DNA of 64,000 nt from Clostridium ljungdahlii DSM 13528 (GCF_000143685.1 NC_014328.1:4030001-4094000); one strand, 5' to 3'; shown: positions 29,110-39,129, counted from the first letter of the stretch. A program made the numbers and translations. The notes: a model not told the origin generated them from the letters alone.

Positions 29110-29922
29110 TCAAACACGCTTTGACATTTCAATTGATTTTTCTGTACATTTTTTCACAGCTTCAATAACCGTTCCCCTAAAGTTATTTTTTTCAAGTGAA
29201 TAAACTGCATCTATAGTTGTACCTGCTGGAGAACATACATTATCCTTGAGTATTCCCGGATGCTGTCCTGTCTCAAGTACCATCTTTGCTGCACCTAAAA
29301 CTGACTGTGCTGCAAATTCATAGGCCATTTTTCTTGTCATTCCACTTAAAACTGCACCATCTGCCAGTGCTTCTATAAACATATATACATAGGCACCTGA
29401 AGATCCACTTACACCTACAACTGCATCCATAAGTTTTTCATCTACTATTTCCGCTTTTCCTAAGCTTTTAAAAATATCCAGCGTAAAACTTAAATCTTCT
29501 TCTTTAACTACATCATTAACACATACTGCAGTCATACTCTCACCTACTTGAGCAGAGGTATTTGGCATGGTTCTTATTATAGGTAATTTCTTTTCGAACC
29601 ATCCTTCTACAGATTTAATATCTACACCTGCAGCTATAGTAACAATAACTACATCTTTTTTTATTTCATCTTTTATTTCTTCTATAACTTTCTTATATAC
29701 GTTTGGTTTTACACTCAAAAAAAGCAAATCTGAAAATCTAGCCACTTCATCATTGCTTTTAGCTGTCAAAATTCCGTATTTCTCTTCAGTAGATTTAAGT
29801 TTTTCATAAGATCTATTACTTGCCATTATATTTTTACTGTTAATTAATCCTGACTTTACTATTCCGCCAATTATAGCTTGAGCCATGTTTCCACATCCGA
29901 TAAATCCAATATTTTTGTTCAT
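29110..29922 (-). CDS. proC: Pyrroline-5-carboxylate reductase
   Basis: Last step of proline synthesis, reducing pyrroline-5-carboxylate with NAD(P)H. It has the Rossmann motif GFIGCGNMAQAIIGG at the N-terminus, the conserved SVKPNVY and RTMPNTSAQVG, and the family signature region GSGPA-like GVSGSSGAYVYMFIEA. I use the second ATG (29922, 270 aa). The first, at 29928, directly abuts the AAAGAGG ribosome site, while the second has proper spacing. It is the first gene of the proC-patatin-peptidase run. Confidence 0.93.
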   Translation of the reverse strand: MNKNIGFIGCGNMAQAIIGGIVKSGLINSKNIMASNRSYEKLKSTEEKYGILTAKSNDEVARFSDLLFLSVKPNVYKKVIEEIKDEIKKDVVIVTIAAGVDIKSVEGWFEKKLPIIRTMPNTSAQVGESMTAVCVNDVVKEEDLSFTLDIFKSLGKAEIVDEKLMDAVVGVSGSSGAYVYMFIEALADGAVLSGMTRKMAYEFAAQSVLGAAKMVLETGQHPGILKDNVCSPAGTTIDAVYSLEKNNFRGTVIEAVKKCTEKSIEMSKRV

Positions 29923-30021
29923 CTTCATACCTCTTTCCTATAAATTTACACCGCTAAATTGTCATTATTAATATATTCTAACATAACTGGTTAAGTTAGT
30001 GAAGTTAAGCTATAGAGTATT

Positions 30022-30059
30022 AAAAAACAAGGTACTATTAGAAACCCTAATAGTACCTT
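30022..30059 (-). terminator. Terminator of pyc
   Basis: AAGGTACTATTA pairs with TAATAGTACCTT, then TTTTTTAATA on the minus strand, just past the pyc stop. Confidence 0.9.
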
Positions 30060-30072
30060 TAATAATATTTAT

Positions 30073-33000
30073 CTATTTTAATCTAATTAAAAGTTCTCCA
30101 GTTTTAACTCTCTGGCCTTCTTTTACAAATACTCCATCAATTACCCCTGCTTCAGCAGCTGAAACATTTGTTTCCATTTTCATAGCCTCTATTACAATTA
30201 AGCTCTGGCCCTCTTCTACTTTATCTCCTGGTTTTACAAGTACTTTAACAATGTTTCCAGGTATACTTGATCCTATTTCTTTTTCATCATCTTCATCTGC
30301 CATAACACATGAATTTTCTTTTATTCCTGATCCGGAGAAAGCCAAGTTATCTTTTATCCTTATGTCTCTCTTAATACCATTTACCTCAAATACTAAGAAT
30401 CTATATCCTTCATCATCAACTTTTGTAATCTCTAATAACTGTACAAATAAACTCTTTCCTTCTCCTATTTCAACTTCACAAAGTTCTCCTTCCGCAAGTC
30501 CATAGAAAAATGTTTCACTTTCCATTCTGCTAAGATCACCATATTCACTTAAGAATTTGAGATAACCTTCATATACATCAGGATACATAGCATAGCTTAT
30601 AAGCTCTTTATTATTAAATTCTCTCTTATATTTTTTAGTTAAATACTCTTTTATTTTGGCAAAATCTTCTGGTGGTAAAAGTTCTCCTGGTCTTACCTTA
30701 AAAGGTTCTTCTCCCTTTAAAACTACTTTTTGAAGTTCTTCTGGAAATCCTCCCATAGGCTGACCCATCATTCCTTTGAAGAAAGAAATTGTAGAGTCTG
30801 GGAAAGCTAAATTTTTTCCTTTTTCATAAATGTTCTTTTCATCTAAATCATTTTGTATCATAAATATAGCCAGGTCTCCTACCATTTTTGAAGAAGGAGT
30901 TACTTTAATTATGTTGCCAAGCATTTTATTAACTCGCTTATACATTTCTTTTACATCTTCAAAACGATCTCCCAACCCAAAACTTTCAACCTGAGGTTTT
31001 AAGTTTGAATATTGGCCTCCTGGTATCTCATACTTGTATATTTCTGCAGTACTTGACTTAAGTCCCGACTCAAACTGACTATATATAGGTCTTACATCTT
31101 CCCAATAGTTAGATATTTTTTGAAGATTATCTGCATCTAACTTAGTATCTCTATTTGTATTTTTAAGTGCTGCTGCTATTGAATTCAAAGCTGGCTGGCT
31201 AGTAAGCCCAGACATACTGTTGAATGCAGTATCAGCTATATCAAGTCCTGCATCGGCAGCCATAAGTACTGTTGCCACACCATTACCTGTAGTGTCATGA
31301 GTATGAAGATGTATTGGAATAGAGATTTCATTCTTAAGTGCTTTTACAAGTTTATAAGCAGAATATGGCTTTAATAGGGCAGACATATCCTTTATTCCAA
31401 GAATCTGTGCTCCAGTTTTCTCTATTTCTTTAGCTAAGTTTATATAGTACTGAAGGGTATATTTATCCTCTTTGTCATCTAATACATCTCCTGTATAGCA
31501 CATACATGCTTCAGCTATTTTTCCTTCTTTTAATGTCTGATCTATAGCAACTTCCATTCCTTTGAGCCAGTTTAGAGAGTCAAATATTCTAAATACATCA
31601 ATACCTGAAGTTGAAGATTGTTTTATAAATTCTCTAATAACGTTATCTGGATAGTTCTTATATCCTACTGCATTAGCTCCTCTTATGAGCATCTGGAATA
31701 GTATATTAGGAACCTTTTCTCTAAGTTTTTCAAGTCTTTCCCAAGGAGATTCATTTAAAAATCTATAGGCTACATCAAAAGTTGCTCCTCCCCACATTTC
31801 CATGGAGAAAAGATCGTTTGCTAATACCGATTGTGCTTTTGCTATCTTAAGCAAATCTCTAGTTCTCACCCTAGTTGCCATAAGTGACTGATGGGCATCT
31901 CTCATAGTAGTATCTGTAATAAGAAGCTTATCTTGTGACTTTATCCAGTCAACTAATCCATCTGCTCCTTTGGTATCAAGTATTTGCTTCGTCCCACTTA
32001 ATTTAATATCTTCCTCTACTTTTGGTACAATAGGTATATTGAATTTCTTCTTCTTTCCACGAGTCTCATTTACTACTTTATTTCCTATAAATTTAAGTAC
32101 ACTCATCTCTTTATCTAGTTTTGGTTTTATATCAAATAAATCTGGATTATCTTCAATAAAATTAGTATCACATTCACCTTTTATAAACTTTTCATGACTT
32201 AATACTTTTATTATAAAGTCTGCATTTGTCTTTACTCCTGATATAACAGTCTCATTTATAGACCTTATTGCCTTTCTTATGGCATCTTCAAAAGTTCTTG
32301 ACCAAGATACAGTTTTTACTAGCAAACTATCATAATGAGGACTTATTACTGCGCCTGTAAATCCATTTCCTCCATCAAGTCTTATGCCAAATCCAGAACC
32401 AGTTCTATACATATCTATTCTTCCTGTATCTGGTGCAAAATTATTTAAAGGATCTTCTGTAGTAATTCTGCATTGTATTGCATATCCTTTTAACTCTATA
32501 TCATCTTGAGACTTTATTCCTATTTCCTTAGAATCAAGTGAATGTCCTTCTGCAATAAGTATTTGATCTTGAACTATATCTATTCCTGTAACCATTTCAG
32601 TTACGGTATGTTCTACCTGAATTCTAGTATTCATCTCTATGAAATAGTGATTTCCGTTTTTATCAACCAAAAACTCCAAGGTACCTGCACTTGTATATCC
32701 TACAGTTCTTGCAATTTTTAAAGCATCTTCGCATATTTGTTGTCTTTTCTCTTCTGAAAGGGCTAAAGATGGTGTAAATTCTATAACCTTTTGATGTCTC
32801 CTCTGTATTGAACAATCTCTTTCATACAGATGGACAATATTGCCGTACTTATCTCCAAGTACCTGCACCTCTATGTGTTTTGGACTTTCAATATATTTTT
32901 CAATATATATTTTTTCTGAACCAAAAGCTTTTCTGGATTCATTTTTAGCACTGTTGTAGGATTCTACGAGATCTTTTTCTTCCCTTACTATTCTCATTCC

Positions 33001-33519
33001 TCTGCCGCCACCGCCATCAGCTGCTTTAATCATAACAGGATATCCACAGAACTTAGCAAATTTTAAAGCTTCTTCTTCTGTCTTTATAGCCTCTTGAACT
33101 CCTGGTATTGTTGGAACTCCAGCCTTTTGTGCAACAATTTTAGACTTTATCTTATCGCCAAGCATCTCCATCATATCTGATGTAGGCCCTATAAATTCAA
33201 TACCTGCTTCTTTACACTTTTTTGCCAATTCAGGATTTTCTGATAAAAATCCATAACCCGGATGTATTGCATCTACATTTTTCTTCAAAGCTATGTCTAT
33301 TATTTCATCAATATCTAAATATGCTTCTACAGGTCCCTTATTTTTCCCTATCATATAGGATTCATCAGCTTTAGTTCTGAAAAGAGATCTCTTATCCTCA
33401 TTTGAATATATTGCTACAGTAGTTATTCCCAATTCTTTACATGCTCTGAATATTCTTATGGCTATTTCTCCTCTATTCGCTACAAGAACCCTCTTAAACC
33501 TCTTTAACAAGTAATCCAT
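30073..33519 (-). CDS. pyc: Pyruvate carboxylase
   Basis: Carboxylates pyruvate to oxaloacetate with biotin and ATP, feeding the incomplete TCA cycle in acetogens. It is a single 1148-residue chain. The biotin carboxylase domain (~1-450) has HPGYGFLSEN and the glycine-rich GGGGRGMR. The carboxyltransferase domain (~525-830) has TTMRDAHQSLMATR. The C-terminal biotin carrier has K1114 in EAMKMET. The ATG at 33519 directly abuts AAAAGGGG, so the in-frame TTG three codons later (33510), giving a more usual N-terminus, may be the real start. Single-gene unit with a terminator. Confidence 0.96.
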   Translation of the reverse strand: MDYLLKRFKRVLVANRGEIAIRIFRACKELGITTVAIYSNEDKRSLFRTKADESYMIGKNKGPVEAYLDIDEIIDIALKKNVDAIHPGYGFLSENPELAKKCKEAGIEFIGPTSDMMEMLGDKIKSKIVAQKAGVPTIPGVQEAIKTEEEALKFAKFCGYPVMIKAADGGGGRGMRIVREEKDLVESYNSAKNESRKAFGSEKIYIEKYIESPKHIEVQVLGDKYGNIVHLYERDCSIQRRHQKVIEFTPSLALSEEKRQQICEDALKIARTVGYTSAGTLEFLVDKNGNHYFIEMNTRIQVEHTVTEMVTGIDIVQDQILIAEGHSLDSKEIGIKSQDDIELKGYAIQCRITTEDPLNNFAPDTGRIDMYRTGSGFGIRLDGGNGFTGAVISPHYDSLLVKTVSWSRTFEDAIRKAIRSINETVISGVKTNADFIIKVLSHEKFIKGECDTNFIEDNPDLFDIKPKLDKEMSVLKFIGNKVVNETRGKKKKFNIPIVPKVEEDIKLSGTKQILDTKGADGLVDWIKSQDKLLITDTTMRDAHQSLMATRVRTRDLLKIAKAQSVLANDLFSMEMWGGATFDVAYRFLNESPWERLEKLREKVPNILFQMLIRGANAVGYKNYPDNVIREFIKQSSTSGIDVFRIFDSLNWLKGMEVAIDQTLKEGKIAEACMCYTGDVLDDKEDKYTLQYYINLAKEIEKTGAQILGIKDMSALLKPYSAYKLVKALKNEISIPIHLHTHDTTGNGVATVLMAADAGLDIADTAFNSMSGLTSQPALNSIAAALKNTNRDTKLDADNLQKISNYWEDVRPIYSQFESGLKSSTAEIYKYEIPGGQYSNLKPQVESFGLGDRFEDVKEMYKRVNKMLGNIIKVTPSSKMVGDLAIFMIQNDLDEKNIYEKGKNLAFPDSTISFFKGMMGQPMGGFPEELQKVVLKGEEPFKVRPGELLPPEDFAKIKEYLTKKYKREFNNKELISYAMYPDVYEGYLKFLSEYGDLSRMESETFFYGLAEGELCEVEIGEGKSLFVQLLEITKVDDEGYRFLVFEVNGIKRDIRIKDNLAFSGSGIKENSCVMADEDDEKEIGSSIPGNIVKVLVKPGDKVEEGQSLIVIEAMKMETNVSAAEAGVIDGVFVKEGQRVKTGELLIRLK

Positions 33520-33913
33520 CCCCTTTTATAAAAATTATATATTTTGTATAAATATTAATATTCATTAATATTTATTAATATTTACTATTAAATATCTGAG
33601 TCACATTACTATTATATATAAGTATCAAAATTATTTCAATTGAATTTTTATTTTTTTTGCCTTGCATAACAGTTTATTTTGAAAACCTTCTTGTATAGTG
33701 TGTGAATACTGTATGTATACGTTACAATGGAATTTGTTGTCTACAGTTTATAGTTTGGCAATATATATATTAATATGTTATTTGCAATTTTTCTTTATAC
33801 AGAAAATCAATATCGATACCATTTATTATATATCGTGTAATGCATTTTGTAAATAGTATATTCTATATATTATTTATGCTACTCAATATATTGTGGTAAA
33901 TTATTCAACATGA
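33520..33913. other. Intergenic region upstream of pyc
   Basis: About 390 bp, very AT-rich. At 33548-33588 the unit TATTAATATT(C/T) recurs three times at 13 bp intervals just before pyc. No gene, RNA or clear promoter can be assigned elsewhere. Confidence 0.4.
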
Positions 33914-34018
33914 TAGAGTTTCTAAACGAAAATAAACTTATACTCCGAATATTTTGGTAAGCCGCAAATACGGTTAAATATTCTTACGTATAAGTTTATT
34001 TTTAAGTTAGAAACTCTA
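33914..34018. repeat. Repeat family B, copy B2 (105 bp, complete MITE-like unit)
   Basis: Ends TAGAGTTTCTAAACGAAAAT and the inverted ATTTTTAAGTTAGAAACTCTA-type right end form near-perfect ~28 bp terminal inverted repeats. The interior is itself imperfectly palindromic (CGAATATTT ... AAATATTC). It would fold as one long hairpin. It lies 8 bp past the tsaD stop and may serve as its terminator. Confidence 0.75.
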
Positions 34019-34026
34019 TAACTTAT

Positions 34027-35052
34027 CTATCTTTCTCCTAGTTTTAAGTTTGGAATTGCATTTAAACTTAGAGGACTTCTAGTCCCTTTCATATACTCAA
34101 AATATGCAGCACTTCCTATCATAGCTCCGTTGTCCGTGCATAATATAATTTCTGGGAACAAGATTTCTATATTTTTTTCACAGCCTGCATTTTTTAAAGT
34201 TTCTCTAAGACAACTATTTGCAGCTACTCCTCCTGCTACAGCTATTTTATCTACATTTTTCAACTTGCATGCCTTCATGGCGTTATCTACTAAAAAGCTT
34301 ACTACAGCCTTTTGAAACGATGCTGCTACATCAGCTCTATTTATGTCTTCATTTTTCATTTTCTTTTGATTTAAATAGTTTAACACAGCAGATTTTAAAC
34401 CACTAAATGAAAAATCAAGGGAACTTTCATCGTGAAAATTTGCCCTAGGAAATTTAATTGCATCTGGATTTCCTTCTTTAGCTAACTTATCAATTTTAGG
34501 TCCCCCTGGATATCCAAGTCCAATAGCTCTTGCAACTTTATCATAGGCTTCTCCAGCTGCATCATCTCTAGTTTGACCCATAACCTCAAATTTTCCATAG
34601 TCCTTCATATAAACCAGATAAGTATGTCCTCCAGATACAACCATACATACAAAAGGCGGTTTTAAATCTTTATATTGTATAAAATTAGCACTTATATGAC
34701 CTTCTATGTGATTTACTCCTACTAAAGGCTTATTAAGTGCATAAGCCAAACCCTTTGCATATTGAAGACCTACAAGAAGTGCCCCTACAAGCCCTGGTCC
34801 ATAAGTAACTCCTACGGCATCTATATCATCAAATGTAATACCAGCCTTTTCAATAGCCTGCTGTGCTACAAGACTTACAACCTCTATATGTTTCCTAGAA
34901 GCCACTTCTGGCACTACACCTCCAAATTTTGTATGTATATCTATCTGTGAAGATATTATATTAGACAAAACATTTCTTCCATTCACCACTACAGCTGCAG
35001 AAGTTTCATCACAGCTGCTCTCTATAGCAAGTATTTTTATATCTCTTTCCAT
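34027..35052 (-). CDS. tsaD: tRNA t6A37 threonylcarbamoyltransferase TsaD
   Basis: Transfers threonylcarbamoyl to A37 of ANN-decoding tRNAs, with TsaB/TsaE partners encoded elsewhere. 341 residues with ASKHA fold. It has the N-terminal [15 protein letters not shown], metal-binding HIEGH (H115, H119), [10 protein letters not shown] and [18 protein letters not shown] motifs. The ribosome site is GGAAGG. The gene is alone between repeat B2 and the divergent ABC transporter. Confidence 0.97.
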   Translation of the reverse strand: MERDIKILAIESSCDETSAAVVVNGRNVLSNIISSQIDIHTKFGGVVPEVASRKHIEVVSLVAQQAIEKAGITFDDIDAVGVTYGPGLVGALLVGLQYAKGLAYALNKPLVGVNHIEGHISANFIQYKDLKPPFVCMVVSGGHTYLVYMKDYGKFEVMGQTRDDAAGEAYDKVARAIGLGYPGGPKIDKLAKEGNPDAIKFPRANFHDESSLDFSFSGLKSAVLNYLNQKKMKNEDINRADVAASFQKAVVSFLVDNAMKACKLKNVDKIAVAGGVAANSCLRETLKNAGCEKNIEILFPEIILCTDNGAMIGSAAYFEYMKGTRSPLSLNAIPNLKLGER

Positions 35053-35236
35053 AATTTCTTACCTTCCTACATTCCATATAAAGTTATTAAACGCATTCGT
35101 TTATCTACCATTGAATTATACTACTTATCCTTTTTATAGTATAGTAACATTGGAAAAAATTGCACCCTAGTGGTACATCTTTATAAAATCTTTATAATTA
35201 TAAATTACTATGTAATCAAACAGGAGGATGATTACA

Positions 35237-35944
35237 ATGAATGATTTAATTTTAGAGACTAAAGATCTCTGTAAAAATTTCAAGGGACAAATGGCAGTGA
35301 ACAATATATCACTTAAAGTCAAAAAAAATTCTATTTATGGGCTTCTTGGACCAAATGGAGCAGGAAAATCTACAGCACTAAAAATGATCACTGGAATGCT
35401 GCGTAAAAGTAGTGGAGAAATCTTTTTTGAAGGCCATAATTGGAGCAGAAATGATTTGAAAAATGTGGGAGCGTTAATTGAAGGTGCACCCCTTTATGGA
35501 AATCTTACTGCAAAGGAAAATTTAAAAGTACGTACTACAGTTTTGGGACTACCTGATAAGAGAATTGATGAAGTTCTTGAAATAGTTGATTTGAAAAATA
35601 CAGGTAAAAAAAGAGCACAGCAATTTTCTATGGGAATGAAGCAAAGGCTTGGAATTGCAATTGCTCTTTTAAACAATCCAAAGCTTTTAATTCTAGACGA
35701 ACCCACTAATGGATTGGATCCTTTTGGTATACAGGAACTTCGTGAATTGATTCGATCTTTTCCGAAGCAGGGAATTACAGTGATATTGTCGAGTCACATA
35801 CTAAGTGAAGTTGAACAGGTAGTTCAAGAAATTGGAATTATTTCAGGTGGAATTTTAGGATATCAGGGAGATATGAAAAAGGGAGAAGATCTTGAAAAAT
35901 TGTTTATAGAAGTTGCTGGAAAATATAGAAGGGACGGTGAATAG
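35237..35944 (+). CDS. Lantibiotic-immunity-type ABC transporter, ATP-binding protein
   Basis: A 235-residue ATPase of the BcrA/NisF/MutF type. Walker A is GPNGAGKST, the signature is FSMGMKQRLGIA, and Walker B is LLILDEPTNGLDPFGIQELR. I start it at ATG 35237, which has AGGAGG nine bases upstream; an earlier ATG (35228) touches that site. It is followed at once by two permease genes, making a three-gene exporter. No lantibiotic gene or two-component system lies beside it, unlike classic nis/spa/bcr loci. Confidence 0.9.
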   Translation: MNDLILETKDLCKNFKGQMAVNNISLKVKKNSIYGLLGPNGAGKSTALKMITGMLRKSSGEIFFEGHNWSRNDLKNVGALIEGAPLYGNLTAKENLKVRTTVLGLPDKRIDEVLEIVDLKNTGKKRAQQFSMGMKQRLGIAIALLNNPKLLILDEPTNGLDPFGIQELRELIRSFPKQGITVILSSHILSEVEQVVQEIGIISGGILGYQGDMKKGEDLEKLFIEVAGKYRRDGE

Positions 35945-35945
35945 T

Positions 35946-36701
35946 ATGGAAGCTTATTTTAAATCAGAATATTTGAAGATAAAGCATACATTTATAGGAA
36001 AGCTCATTTTTCTGGCACCAATTTTTACAATACTTTGTACATTGGCACTAGAACCTACATATTTTCAAATAAACATGTATAACTGGTGGTACTCAATGCT
36101 GCTTCCAGGAATGGTATCTTTATTATGTACATTAGTTGCTGTCAAAGACAACAAAATGAAAAACATGGCAGTCCTCTCACTTCCTGTAGATCTTAAAAAA
36201 GTATGGATATCCAAGATACTTGTGTGTATGCTTATGATTGTTATTGCTTCTATAATTCATTTATTTGGAGTTGTAGTAATTGGTAATGTTCTTCCTTTTC
36301 AAAATCCAGAAGGAAGAATTCCAATAACAAGCTCAGCATTAGGGAGTTTAGTTTTAATCATTACTTTTTTATGGCAGGTACCTCTTTGCTTGTTTCTCGG
36401 AAGTAAAGTTGGAATGTTTCCAACAATATTAATTAATATTGTTGCATATGAATTAGGGGCGGTAATATTTTCTCTAAAAAAAGTATTATGGTTAATACCA
36501 TATGCAATTCCAGCTAGATTAATGTGTCCAATTGTGAAAATACTTCCAAATGGACTTCCAGCTGTTCCTGGAAGTAAAAGATTTGAACCTGAGTTATTAT
36601 CACACAGTGTTATTTTACCTGGAATTATAATTACATTAGTTTTATTTGTAATACTTACAATTTTAACTGCAAAATGGTATGAAGGACAGGAGGCAAAATA
36701 A
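35946..36701 (+). CDS. Lantibiotic-immunity-type ABC permease (MutE/EpiE-like)
   Basis: A 251-residue membrane subunit with six hydrophobic segments. It opens MEAYFKSEYLKIKHTF, the short amphipathic start typical of MutE/NisE permeases. The ATG at 35946 is one base past the ATPase stop, and GGGACGGTG serves as a weak ribosome site, so translation is coupled. A TTG start 33 bp earlier is possible but would overlap the ATPase gene. Partner of the next permease. Confidence 0.85.
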   Translation: MEAYFKSEYLKIKHTFIGKLIFLAPIFTILCTLALEPTYFQINMYNWWYSMLLPGMVSLLCTLVAVKDNKMKNMAVLSLPVDLKKVWISKILVCMLMIVIASIIHLFGVVVIGNVLPFQNPEGRIPITSSALGSLVLIITFLWQVPLCLFLGSKVGMFPTILINIVAYELGAVIFSLKKVLWLIPYAIPARLMCPIVKILPNGLPAVPGSKRFEPELLSHSVILPGIIITLVLFVILTILTAKWYEGQEAK

Positions 36702-37463
36702 ATGGGTAAACTTTTTAAACTTATAAGATCAGATTTTCAGAAAATACATCATACTCCAATAATATGGATACACATTATAGTTCCAATACTAATTTCAACG
36801 CTATGTGTGGCATATTACACATCATCGCCTGCAACTGTAGACAATGTTTCAAAGGTAGGATTTTATATACAAGTCTTATCAGCAGGATTTCCGCTTATAA
36901 TTGGAATTGTCTGTGCCATGGTTGTAGAACAGGAAGCTGATGCAGGAAATTTTCAGGAACTTTTGATGGCAAGGCATAAACTGCTTAAGTTTTTCAGCAA
37001 ATTGTGTATGCTACTTCTTATGGGATTAGGTTCTTTAATTGTGGCTATTGGTATTTTAGGTTTGGGATTAGAATTTTTGGCTCATAAAAATGTATTTAGT
37101 GCAGTGTTTTATGGAAAGATGACTTTAATTTTATTGTTTTGTGAAATCTTTTTATACTTATTACATTTGTTGTGTAGTTTTAGGTTTGGAAGTGGAGCGT
37201 CTATAGGGCTTGGAATATCAGAAAGTTTAATTACTGCCCTTATGCTTACAGGACTTGGAGATGGAATTTGGAAATGGACTCCTTGCAGCTGGGGAGGTAG
37301 AATACCCGATTATTATATTAGTCTAAAAATTGATAATGGTAAGCATTTGTTTTTAATAAATGAATTTCATAATGGGATATATATTTGTTTAATTGCCACT
37401 ATTTTGTTATTTTTAATAAGCTTTTTATGGTATAACTATTTTGAGGGAAGAAGTGAAAATTAA
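36702..37463 (+). CDS. Lantibiotic-immunity-type ABC permease (MutG-like)
   Basis: A 253-residue second membrane subunit with six hydrophobic segments and the start LFKLIRSDFQKIHHTPIIWIH, which is typical of MutG/NisG permeases. Its ATG directly follows the previous stop codon, with AGGAGG inside the upstream gene. With the ATPase and first permease it forms a heterotrimeric exporter, probably protecting against cationic peptides. That role is inferred from the family. Confidence 0.85.
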   Translation: MGKLFKLIRSDFQKIHHTPIIWIHIIVPILISTLCVAYYTSSPATVDNVSKVGFYIQVLSAGFPLIIGIVCAMVVEQEADAGNFQELLMARHKLLKFFSKLCMLLLMGLGSLIVAIGILGLGLEFLAHKNVFSAVFYGKMTLILLFCEIFLYLLHLLCSFRFGSGASIGLGISESLITALMLTGLGDGIWKWTPCSWGGRIPDYYISLKIDNGKHLFLINEFHNGIYICLIATILLFLISFLWYNYFEGRSEN

Positions 37464-37588
37464 AAGGACGTAATAGTATTACAAATTTATTTATAAAGCT
37501 GAACGGAGGTTCAACGAAACTATCCCATTCTGAAGAACTTGGTGGTGCAAAGGTATTAATAAAAATACCTATAAATCATATTATTTAA
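37457..37588 (+). pseudogene. Possible gene remnant (open frame without start)
   Basis: A 43-codon frame with no usable start but protein-like composition (NGGSTKLSHSEELGGAKV), ending in TAA. It contrasts with the AT-rich DNA around it. I do not recognise the family; it may be chance. Confidence 0.2.
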
Positions 37589-37704
37589 AACTTACGCACT
37601 TCATTGTACTTCATAATTATTTCCCGGGACTTAAAACTCATGCGTGTGATATAATATATGTATAATATTCACTGATATAAACTTAAATTACTGGAGAAAT
37701 AAAT

Positions 37705-38337
37705 ATGATCAAACCTTATGCAAAAATTATAGTAAAAGGTTCTCCTATATCTAAGTCAAATTTTAAGCTGTTTAACGTAAATGGAAGAGCCATATTGCCC
37801 TATAATTCCGGGAAATATCACGACAGATATGCTCTGTACGAAGAAGAAATAGCTTATGAATGCAGGAGTCAAAATCCTGGACTAGTTATAGAAGAATCCC
37901 TTATAGCCCTTTTAAAAGTATACTATAAGAGTAAAAAAAGACACCCTGATACCAACAACATAACTAAAAGTATATTTGATGGTATTGAAAAAAGTGGACT
38001 CATAATAAATGATGCCCAGATTAGAAGATTAATCATAGAAGAACATTACGATCAGGATTATCCTAGATTTGAACTGGAGTTATTTGGTGAGAGTACCTAT
38101 GACATGGACTACAATGTTTTTAAAAAGACTACCATGGATGAACCTATAAACTATTCACCTCCTCCAAATAGGAAAAGAAGTTTTAAAAACACTAAAAAAA
38201 CATCAAGTTTCCATGAGGATCATGAACATCGCGTATGTGAAATTTGCCAAAAATCAGTAAGTAGTAGTGAACTAATATCTGCAAACAAAGGTACAGTCAT
38301 GATTTGCAAAGATTGTTTTAATAAACTATTTAAATAA
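37705..38337 (+). CDS. RusA-like endodeoxyribonuclease with C-terminal zinc-ribbon tail
   Basis: A 210-residue protein. Residues 1-130 match the RusA Holliday-junction resolvase fold: HPDTNNITKSIFDGIEK and INDAQIRRLIIE correspond to the RusA metal site. D82, K88 and D103 align with RusA D70, K76 and D91, but the second acidic residue (RusA D72) is N84 here. A basic proline-rich linker (~150-175) leads to a two-CxxC module, C178/C181 and C201/C204, like a zinc ribbon. GGAGAAA precedes the ATG. No phage genes are nearby, so it looks like a chromosomal relative rather than a prophage gene. Activity is uncertain because of the Asn. Confidence 0.7.
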   Translation: MIKPYAKIIVKGSPISKSNFKLFNVNGRAILPYNSGKYHDRYALYEEEIAYECRSQNPGLVIEESLIALLKVYYKSKKRHPDTNNITKSIFDGIEKSGLIINDAQIRRLIIEEHYDQDYPRFELELFGESTYDMDYNVFKKTTMDEPINYSPPPNRKRSFKNTKKTSSFHEDHEHRVCEICQKSVSSSELISANKGTVMICKDCFNKLFK

Positions 38338-38364
38338 TTTTTTAATATCTTATTGTACTTGTAC

Positions 38365-38497
38365 ATAAACAGAGTTCTTGGCATCAGATGGAGTTTTGAC
38401 TCCACCTAATGCTTAGAAATCGTTATCCAGGGACGTAGCTGCTCTAATACTCCCACTTAGAGAAGTGGAAGTATTAGAGCAGGTAGTCATCGGATAA
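38365..38497 (+). repeat. Repeat family A, copy A2 (133 bp)
   Basis: A full-ended copy in plus orientation: ATAAACAGAGTTCTTGGCAT, hairpin CAGATGGAG/CTCCACCT, TCGTTATCCAGGGACGTAGC, a palindromic TAATACTCCCACTT/AAGTGGAAGTATTA segment, and the end GTAGTCATCGGATAA. It lies between two convergent genes. Confidence 0.75.
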
Positions 38498-38528
38498 ATT
38501 TGCAAGTTTGCAAGTTTATGTACACAAT

Positions 38529-39113
38529 TTATTTTCCAAAGAAATTATCTATTATACTTTCTGCCATTTTCTTTTCTATATTCGCCCTTACAATCAACAT
38601 AACTACAACTGTTATAAGTTTATTTTCATCCTGTTCTAATTCTTCCCCATTACAATTAAAGGTATCATTCTCAGTAATTTTAGATTTAAAATCTTTTACA
38701 AAACTCTCCACTTGAATTTTTTCTATTTTTAAAAAATCCTGATATATCTTATCTAAATCTTTTGTATGATCTTCTCCTTCTTTTATGGATTTAGCTAGAG
38801 AGGAAAATAAGCTCTGTATATCACCTATGGATAAAATTTGTTTTAAGTAATATGTCAATATAATAAGTATCATATGCTGCTTAGAATATTTTTTCTTTTT
38901 AGGCGGCATTAGTATACCTGCTTTAGTATAATTGTTTATCATAGTTTTAGTAATAGCCGTATCTTCTTTATTTCTCTTTAAATATCCTAACTTTTCTTCA
39001 ATAAAAGTAGTTACCTGATCCATATATAAATCTATATCTGGTATGCTTTCAAGTTTTAACTGTGTAAAGTTTCCAAGCTGATTTGTCAATTCATCTAATG
39101 TAGTTTTATCCAT
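38529..39113 (-). CDS. DUF1836 protein (predicted MerR-like regulator)
   Basis: A 194-residue protein of the DUF1836 family common in clostridia. The core, at ~60-110, has ITKTMINNYTKAGILMPPKKKKYSKQH, a MerR-like helix-turn-helix with the wing lysines, followed by helical segments. DNA binding is likely; the target is unknown. AGGAGG precedes the ATG. The gene is flanked on both sides by family A repeats (A2 and A3), which may have moved or isolated it. Confidence 0.75.
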   Translation of the reverse strand: MDKTTLDELTNQLGNFTQLKLESIPDIDLYMDQVTTFIEEKLGYLKRNKEDTAITKTMINNYTKAGILMPPKKKKYSKQHMILIILTYYLKQILSIGDIQSLFSSLAKSIKEGEDHTKDLDKIYQDFLKIEKIQVESFVKDFKSKITENDTFNCNGEELEQDENKLITVVVMLIVRANIEKKMAESIIDNFFGK

Positions 39114-39129
39114 ATTATACCTCCTAGCT

